A stretch of DNA of 64,000 nt from positions 409,385-473,384 of the forward strand of contig NZ_JAUSBV010000008.1 of assembly GCF_030651915.1 (NCBI RefSeq), read 5' to 3'. This document shows positions 58,989 to 64,000 of this stretch, in pieces. The notes under the pieces are model-generated. The model worked only from the letters and a program-made list of their open reading frames with translations, was not told where the DNA came from and did no database searches. This DNA is from Parvibaculum sp. GTDB taxonomy: Bacteria; Pseudomonadota; Alphaproteobacteria; Parvibaculales; Parvibaculaceae. How positions within the stretch are numbered: position 1 is the stretch's first letter; each line of letters starts with the position of its first letter. The position numbers and the translations under genes are program-made.

Positions 58989-61064
58989 ATGGCATGGAAC
59001 ATCGTTTTCGAACCGCTTGTACCACTGCTGCTGGTCGTGCTGCTGACATTGCCCGGTGTCGCCGCGCTGGCTTATGCCGCCTGGCGCGGCGCACGCGGCG
59101 CACCCTGGCGCACGGCGGCCCTTGCGATCCTTGTGCTGGCGGTTCTGAACCCGACCATCCGCCAGGAAGACCGCGAGGCGGTGCCCGACATTGCCGCCAT
59201 CGTGATCGATCGCAGCCAGAGCCAGGATATCGGCAACCGCCCCGGCGAGACCGATGCGGCGTTCGCGATCCTGCAGGATCGCCTCGCACGCGAGGATGGG
59301 ATCGAGACACGTGTCGTCTCCGTCGCGAGCAATCCCGGCGACGAGGAGGGCTCGGCGCTCTTCACAGCGCTGGAGCGGGCCCTTGCCGACGTACCGCGCG
59401 AGCGCATTGCCGGCGCGATTTTCATCACCGACGGGCAGGTTCATGACGTACCGGCGAGCGCCGCCGCACTTGGCTTCGACGCGCCGGTTCACGCGCTGAT
59501 CGTCGGCCGCAAGAACGAGCGGGACCGCCGGTTGCGCGTCATCGAAGCGCCACGCTTCGGCATTGTCGACGAACCGGTAACACTCTCCTTCCGCGTCGAC
59601 GAAACCGCAGCGGATGAAGGCGCGACGGACGGGACCGCGACCGTCACGGTCTCGGTCGACGGCGTTCCCGAGATGGTCATCGAAGCGGCTGTCGGCGAAC
59701 AGACAGATGTATCACTGGCATTGAAACATGGCGGCCCGAACGTCATCGAAATCGATGTCGCCGAAGGACCCGATGATCTGACGATGCTCAACAATCGTGC
59801 CGTCGTCGTCGCCACGGGCATTCGCGACCGGCTGCGCGTGCTGCTGGTGTCGGGCGAACCGCATCCGGGCGAGCGCACATGGCGCAATCTGCTGAAGGCC
59901 GACCCGTCGGTCGATCTCGTGCATTTCACCATCCTGCGCCCGCCCGAAAAACAGGACGGCACGCCGACCGACGAGTTGTCGCTGATCGCCTTCCCGACAC
60001 GCGAACTCTTCGACGAGAAGCTCGACCAGTTCGACCTGATCATCTTCGACCGCTACAAGCGGCGCGGCGTGCTGCCGATCGCCTATTTCCTCAACATCGT
60101 CGACTATGTCGAGAATGGCGGCGCCTTCCTCGCCGCTTCGGGTCCGGCATTCGCCACCCCCTATTCGATTTACCGCACACCGCTTGCAACCATCCTCCCT
60201 GCACAACCGACCGGCGAAACGACCGTTGGCGGCTTCCTTCCGCGTGTCACCGGCACCGGCGCCCGCCATCCGGTGACGGCGGATCTGCCGGGCGGCGAAT
60301 CCGAGCCGCCAGCCTGGGGCCGGTGGTTCCGCACCATCGACGTCGATGTCGGCCAGGGCAAGGTGCTGATGGAAGCGCCGGGCGAACGCCCCCTGATGGT
60401 GCTCGATCATGCGGGCAAGGGACGCGTCGCCCAGATTCTTTCCGATCACATCTGGCTCTGGTCGCGCGGCTACGAGGGCGGCGGTCCGCAGGCGGAGCTT
60501 TTGCGCCGTCTCGCCCACTGGTTGATGAAGGAACCCGATCTCGAAGAAGAAAAACTTTCGGCCTCCGTGCAACGCGACATGCTGACCATCGAGCGGCGCA
60601 CAATGGACGACGTGGCAACGGCTGCAAGCGTGACGGCGCCGTCCGGCGCCGTTACCGAAGTCACGCTCAACGAAACCGCGCCCGGTCGCTTTTCCGCGAC
60701 GGTGCCGGTGCGCGAACTCGGTCTCTACCGCGTTTCTCAAGGCGACCTGAATGTGGTCGCAGCATCCGGACCGCTGAACCCGCGCGAGTTTTCCGATGTC
60801 CGCGCCACCGACAGCCTCATGCGACCCATCACGCGGGCGACCGGCGGCGGTGTCTGGTGGGTCGGTGAAGGTGCAAGCGCGACGCCCGGTATCCGTGCCG
60901 TTCGCGCGAACCACGCGGCTGCAGCGGACGGCTGGCTCGGTCTCCGGCGCAACGAGAAATATCTGGTCCATGCGGTTCGCCAGACGCCGCTGCTGGTCGG
61001 GCCGCTGGCCTTGCTGCTGATCCTCGGCGCGCTGGCGCTGGCCTGGTGGCGCGAAGGGCGCTGA
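58989..61064 (+). CDS. VWA/glutamine-amidotransferase-like membrane protein of the MoxR cluster
   Basis: A 691-residue protein. N-terminal helices ('PLVPLLLVVLLTLPGVAALAYAAW', 'TAALAILVLAVLNP'), a VWA-like domain with DRSQS as an intact DxSxS MIDAS and 'FITDGQVHDVP', a class I glutamine amidotransferase-like region ('LLVSGEPHPGERTWRNLL', 'FDLIIFDRYKRRGVLPIAYFLNIVDYVENGGAFLAASGPAF') and a C-terminal helix 'LLVGPLALLLILGALALAWW'. The amidotransferase-like part lacks a visible catalytic Cys, so a structural role is likely. Last gene of the block. Confidence 0.88.
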   Translation: MAWNIVFEPLVPLLLVVLLTLPGVAALAYAAWRGARGAPWRTAALAILVLAVLNPTIRQEDREAVPDIAAIVIDRSQSQDIGNRPGETDAAFAILQDRLAREDGIETRVVSVASNPGDEEGSALFTALERALADVPRERIAGAIFITDGQVHDVPASAAALGFDAPVHALIVGRKNERDRRLRVIEAPRFGIVDEPVTLSFRVDETAADEGATDGTATVTVSVDGVPEMVIEAAVGEQTDVSLALKHGGPNVIEIDVAEGPDDLTMLNNRAVVVATGIRDRLRVLLVSGEPHPGERTWRNLLKADPSVDLVHFTILRPPEKQDGTPTDELSLIAFPTRELFDEKLDQFDLIIFDRYKRRGVLPIAYFLNIVDYVENGGAFLAASGPAFATPYSIYRTPLATILPAQPTGETTVGGFLPRVTGTGARHPVTADLPGGESEPPAWGRWFRTIDVDVGQGKVLMEAPGERPLMVLDHAGKGRVAQILSDHIWLWSRGYEGGGPQAELLRRLAHWLMKEPDLEEEKLSASVQRDMLTIERRTMDDVATAASVTAPSGAVTEVTLNETAPGRFSATVPVRELGLYRVSQGDLNVVAASGPLNPREFSDVRATDSLMRPITRATGGGVWWVGEGASATPGIRAVRANHAAAADGWLGLRRNEKYLVHAVRQTPLLVGPLALLLILGALALAWWREGR

Positions 61065-61123
61065 AGCGCCGGAAATTGCCCTTTTGACGCTTGCAGCTTC
61101 CGGTGATAGCGCCTAGTTTCCCG

Positions 61124-61140
61124 ATGTTATATTATTACAT
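61124..61140. promoter_or_regulatory. Zur-box-like dyad
   Basis: ATGTTATA-T-TATTACAT, a 17-bp dyad with one mismatched pair, 19 bp upstream of the small ORF that opens the metal transporter operon. Composition and shape resemble the ATGTTATA-type Zur sites known in Alphaproteobacteria. The very AT-rich sequence stands out from its surroundings. Confidence 0.55.
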
Positions 61141-61159
61141 ATGTTGATCTTTGCTGGAG

Positions 61160-61315
61160 ATGCCGGTGGCCGACCATCGCCATGAGCCTGCCCACGCGCC
61201 GGAAAGCTGGGGGCGCGTCAGTGCCTTCGGAACGGGCCTCGCGGCGCGGCTGGCGGTTGCCGGCGCGGGCATCGTCGTTCTGTGGCTGGCGGTTTTCTGG
61301 GCGCTTGCACGATGA
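61160..61315 (+). CDS. Small membrane protein coupled to the metal transporter (51 aa)
   Basis: A short ORF not reported by size-filtered gene finding. ATG at 61160 after 'tgctggag'; 51 residues with a His-rich N-terminus (MPVADHRHEPAHAPESWG) and one membrane helix ('LAVAGAGIVVLWLAVFWAL') ending 'AR'. Its stop overlaps the ATP-binding gene start (ATGA at 61312), so translation is coupled. Four His near the N-terminus and the operon position suggest a metal-linked role; this is inference. Confidence 0.65.
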   Translation: MPVADHRHEPAHAPESWGRVSAFGTGLAARLAVAGAGIVVLWLAVFWALAR

Positions 61316-62049
61316 ACGCGCTTGCCCTTCCCGTGCCTGCCATCGAACTGGAAGACCTGACGGTCGCCTATGACCGCGAGCCGGCGGTGCATCACCTGAC
61401 CGGCAGCTTCGCACCCGGCAGCCTGACCGCGATTGTGGGGCCCAACGGCGCCGGCAAATCGACGCTGCTGAAAACCATCGCCGGCCTGATCGCGCCCGAC
61501 GAAGGCGTTGTGCGCATGAACGGGCTGACGCGACGCGGCGTCGCCTATCTGCCGCAACTCGCCGAGATCGACCGCAGCTTCCCGATCGACGTCATCGACG
61601 CGGTGTCGCTGGGGCTCTGGGCCGAAATCGGCCTCTTCGCCACCATTACCGGTGGCCTGACCGCGCGCGCCGAAGCGGCACTCGCCGCCGTCGGCCTTGG
61701 CGGTTTCGAGAACCGGCAGGTCGGCAGCCTCTCGGCCGGACAATTCCAACGCGTACTTTTCGCGCGGCTGATGCTGCAGGATGCGAGCGTCATCCTGCTC
61801 GACGAACCCTTCGCCGCCATCGACGAACGCACCGCCGCCGAGCTGATGGACCTCGTCGATCGCTGGCACGGCGAAGGCCGCACCGTGATCGCCGTCTTGC
61901 ACGATATCGAACGCGTCCGCGCGGCCTTCCCCGACGTGCTGCTGCTGGCGCGCGAGCCGATAGCCTGGGGCCCGGCCGGCGACGTCCTGACGCCCGAGAA
62001 CCTGCGCCGCGCCCGCTACATTTCCGACGGCTGGAGCGACGCAGCATGA
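61312..62049 (+). CDS. znuC: Zinc/manganese ABC transporter, ATP-binding protein
   Basis: A 245-residue ABC ATPase. Walker A 'GPNGAGKSTLLKTI', signature 'GSLSAGQFQRVLFARL' (LSAGQ), Walker B 'ASVILLDEPFAAID', switch His 'VIAVLHDIE'. Sequence type is the ZnuC/MntB group for divalent metals. ATG at 61312 overlaps the small ORF, and the stop overlaps the permease gene by 4 bp. Zinc is preferred over manganese because of the Zur-like site and the His-rich loop in the binding protein. Confidence 0.92.
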   Translation: MNALALPVPAIELEDLTVAYDREPAVHHLTGSFAPGSLTAIVGPNGAGKSTLLKTIAGLIAPDEGVVRMNGLTRRGVAYLPQLAEIDRSFPIDVIDAVSLGLWAEIGLFATITGGLTARAEAALAAVGLGGFENRQVGSLSAGQFQRVLFARLMLQDASVILLDEPFAAIDERTAAELMDLVDRWHGEGRTVIAVLHDIERVRAAFPDVLLLAREPIAWGPAGDVLTPENLRRARYISDGWSDAA

Positions 62050-62918
62050 TGCTCTATGCGGCGCTGATCGAACCTTTCGTCGAATACGGCTTCATGCGCC
62101 GCGCGCTTGTTGCCTGCTTCGCGCTGGCGCTGGGCGCCGGCCCCGTCGGCACCTTTCTGGTCTTGCGCCGCATGAGCCTGATGGGCGACGCGATGGGTCA
62201 TGCGATCCTGCCCGGCGCCGCCATCGCCTTTCTCGTCGCCGGCCTCTCGCTCTGGGCGATGAGCCTTGGCGGCTTCATCGCCGGTCTGACGGTGGTGCTG
62301 CTGGCCGGCATCGTGTCGCGCGTGACGGCGCTGCGCGAGGATGCAAGCCTTGCCGGCTTCTATCTGATCAGCCTCGCGCTCGGCGTGTTGATTGTCTCAA
62401 TGCGCGGCTCGAGCGTCGATCTGCTGCATGTGCTGTTCGGCACGATCCTTTCGGTCGACGACGCGGCGTTGCTGCTGGTCGCCGCCATCGCCAGCCTGAC
62501 GCTGGTAACGCTGGCGCTGATCTACCGGCCACTGGTCATCGAATGTTTCGATCCGGCCTTCCTGCGCGCCACGACCGGCGGCGGCACGCTCTGGCATTTC
62601 ATCTTCCTGACGCTGGTGGTGCTCAATCTCGTTGCCGGCTTTCAGGCGCTCGGCACGCTGATGGCGCTGGGGCTGATGATGCTGCCGGCGGCAGCCGCAC
62701 GCTTCTGGGCCGGCGCCGTCTGGTCGCTGGCGGCGCTGTCGATTGCGATGGCCTTTGCCTCGGGGCTGATCGGCCTGCTGATTTCCTACAATTTCAGCCT
62801 GCCCTCCGGCCCCTCGATCATCCTGACCGCTGGCGGTTTCTATCTCGGCTCGATCCTGCTCGGCACCCGCGACAGCCTGCGCACGCGCTATTTTCCGCGC
62901 GCGCATTTCCACGAATGA
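62046..62918 (+). CDS. znuB: Zinc/manganese ABC transporter, permease
   Basis: A 290-residue permease of the ABC-3 family with about 8 helices. 'GPVGTFLVLRRMSLMGDAMGHAILPGAAIAFLVAG' is the family signature near the N-terminus; 'FQALGTLMALGLMMLPAAAARF' and 'GLLISYNFSLPSGPSIILTAGGFYL' are conserved towards the C-terminus. Coupled to znuC by an ATGA overlap. Confidence 0.92.
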   Translation: MMLYAALIEPFVEYGFMRRALVACFALALGAGPVGTFLVLRRMSLMGDAMGHAILPGAAIAFLVAGLSLWAMSLGGFIAGLTVVLLAGIVSRVTALREDASLAGFYLISLALGVLIVSMRGSSVDLLHVLFGTILSVDDAALLLVAAIASLTLVTLALIYRPLVIECFDPAFLRATTGGGTLWHFIFLTLVVLNLVAGFQALGTLMALGLMMLPAAAARFWAGAVWSLAALSIAMAFASGLIGLLISYNFSLPSGPSIILTAGGFYLGSILLGTRDSLRTRYFPRAHFHE

Positions 62919-62931
62919 GAGGAGATGGACG

Positions 62932-63864
62932 ATGAAGAAGCTTCTGACATGCCTTGCCCTCGTTTTCGCCGTCGTCGCCGCACCCGCCGCGGCCGAGCCG
63001 CTGAAAGTGGTGGCGAGCTTCAGTATTCTCGGCGACATGGTGACGCGCATCGCGGACGGTCGCGTTGAACTCACTGTGCTGGTCGGCTCGGAAGGCGATG
63101 CCCACACATTCGAGCCCGGCCCCGCGCATGCAGCCGCACTGGCCGATGCAAACCTTCTGGTCGTCAACGGCCTCGGCTTCGAACCCTGGATGGTGCGCCT
63201 CGCCGCCGCCGCGAAGAGCAAGGCGGCCTATGCGGTCGCCAGTTTCGGCATCAACCCGCGCGATCTGGAAGAAGACCACGTCGATGACCACGGTCAGGGG
63301 CACGACGAGAAAGGCTATCCGTCCGTGCCGCACGACTTCGATCCGCATGGCTGGCAGAACGCGGCAAACGGCGCGATCTATGCGCGCAATATTGCCGAGG
63401 CGTTGGCGAAGGCCGACCCGGCGAATGCAGGTGCCTATGAAGCGAACGCCGCCGCCTATATCGCCGAACTGAAGGAACTCGACGCCTGGGTGCGCGCCGA
63501 GATCGGCAAGGTGCCGGCGGAAAAGCGCAAGGTCATCACCACGCATGACGCTTTCGGTTATTTCGGCGATGCCTACGGCGTCGAATTTCACGCCCCGCTG
63601 GGCTTTGCCGGCGGCGCGCAGCCAAGCGCCCAGGCGCTGGCGCGGCTGATCGACCAGATCCGCGCCGAGAACATCAAGGCGCTCTTCATCGAAACCATGT
63701 CCGATCCGCGCATGATGGAAACCATCGCGCGCGAAACCGGCGCCGAAATGGGCGGCGCGCTTTATTCCGATGCGCTGTCGGGCGCGGACGGCGCGGCGCC
63801 GACCTATATCGACATGTTCCGCCACAACGTGCCGCTGCTGGTCGCGGCAATGCTGAAGAACTAG
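62932..63864 (+). CDS. znuA: Zinc/manganese ABC transporter, substrate-binding protein
   Basis: A 310-residue periplasmic cluster A-I binding protein. Signal peptide 'LTCLALVFAVVAAPAAAEP'; metal ligands His in 'SEGDAHTFEPGPAH', His in 'FDPHGWQNAANG', then 'TTHDAFGYFGDAYG' and the Asp in 'LYSDALSGADG'. A His/Asp-rich loop ('EDHVDDHGQGHDEKGYPSVPH', split over ~105-135) is typical of zinc rather than manganese binders. The stop codon directly adjoins the IS element. Confidence 0.92.
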   Translation: MKKLLTCLALVFAVVAAPAAAEPLKVVASFSILGDMVTRIADGRVELTVLVGSEGDAHTFEPGPAHAAALADANLLVVNGLGFEPWMVRLAAAAKSKAAYAVASFGINPRDLEEDHVDDHGQGHDEKGYPSVPHDFDPHGWQNAANGAIYARNIAEALAKADPANAGAYEANAAAYIAELKELDAWVRAEIGKVPAEKRKVITTHDAFGYFGDAYGVEFHAPLGFAGGAQPSAQALARLIDQIRAENIKALFIETMSDPRMMETIARETGAEMGGALYSDALSGADGAAPTYIDMFRHNVPLLVAAMLKN

Positions 63865-64000
63865 GTTCTGTACTCATAAAGGGATTCCGCTGACAGGCGA
63901 AGCGTGATTCACTTTCTCTCTCGGTTTTCTGGGAGGGAGAGATGGGACGGTTCGATCTGAGCGATGCGGAATGGGCTTTAATCAAGCCTTTGTTGCCGAA
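63865..64000 (+). mobile_element. IS5-family insertion sequence, left end (truncated by window)
   Basis: Directly after the znuA stop codon begins 'gttctgtactcataaaggg', which has the look of the terminal inverted repeat of IS427-group IS5 elements, followed by an 'aggcgaagcgtgattcac' leader and the transposase start. The right end, the other inverted repeat and the target duplication lie outside the window. The exact left boundary is uncertain by a few bases. Confidence 0.7.
63942..64000 (+). CDS. IS5-family transposase, N-terminal fragment (truncated by window)
   Basis: ATG at 63942 with 'gggagggaga' as ribosome-binding site. The visible residues, MGRFDLSDAEWALIKPLLP, are the typical start of the DUF4096 domain found at the N-terminus of IS5/IS427 transposases (DLSDAEWALIxPLLP). 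The DDE domain is outside the window. Confidence 0.9.
   Translation, partial: MGRFDLSDAEWALIKPLLP

Noticed and set aside
58272..59492. 406-codon minus-strand frame
   Set aside because: Antisense to the DUF4159 and VWA/GATase genes.

Overview
This 64-kb window is chromosomal DNA of a high-GC alphaproteobacterium. The evidence is the gene content and order: prs-rplY-pth-ychF, lgt followed by a MidA-type methyltransferase and pgeF, petABC, a MoxR/DUF58/DUF4159 block facing cca/NUDIX/DUF1285, and a MarR/OmpR pair of the PetP/PetR type. A class GN sortase with its VIT/VWA target, together with many TetR regulators and MaoC hydratases, would fit Parvibaculum or a relative, but that genus guess is weak. 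No rRNA, tRNA or CRISPR array was seen.

Layout. 0-7 kb: 3' end of a MocR-type regulator, a glutathione transferase, the sortase system, a tandem pair of TetR paralogues and a methyltransferase/membrane-protein pair. 7-20 kb: uvrB and uvrC, separated by small hypothetical genes, an 11-residue repeat protein, a CelD/BcsL-like acetyltransferase, a Ca2+/cation antiporter and a pteridine reductase/folB pair; pgsA, moaD and moaE follow. 20-25 kb: thioesterase, ilvE, then the petP-like MarR, petR-like response regulator and a histidine kinase. Two closely related 21-bp dyads flank this regulatory block. 25-36 kb: proC, ybjN-like and ubiK on the minus strand, then a long plus-strand housekeeping run (lgt, midA-like, pgeF, lipoprotein, prs, rplY, pth, ychF). 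36-43 kb: two MaoC hydratases, a dienelactone hydrolase with a duplicated 3' tail enclosing two paralogous secreted proteins, and a methylthioadenosine salvage cluster (mtnP, apt, mtnA, FucA-like aldolase), all interspersed with nested palindromic repeats. 43-50 kb: petABC, trmL, hemF, a lipoprotein, ybaK and hemN. 50-61 kb: a lipoprotein, cca, NUDIX, a VapBC-type toxin-antitoxin pair, DUF1285, then moxR, DUF58 and two large membrane proteins. 61-64 kb: a metal ABC transporter operon behind a Zur-like dyad, ended by the left end of an IS5-family element.

How it fits together. The mtn cluster can phosphorolyse methylthioadenosine, return adenine to AMP through Apt, and isomerise and cleave the methylthioribose-1-phosphate, a layout that matches the DHAP shunt. 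PetP/PetR homologues, known in Rhodobacter capsulatus as regulators of the bc1 complex, lie about 20 kb from petABC, but the shared dyads point to ilvE/petP and a SnoaL-like gene as their direct neighbours under control. The most interesting signals are these dyads, the rplY attenuator-like leader, the small membrane ORF coupled to the metal transporter, the dienelactone hydrolase tail duplication, and the toxin-antitoxin pair sitting inside a normally compact gene block.
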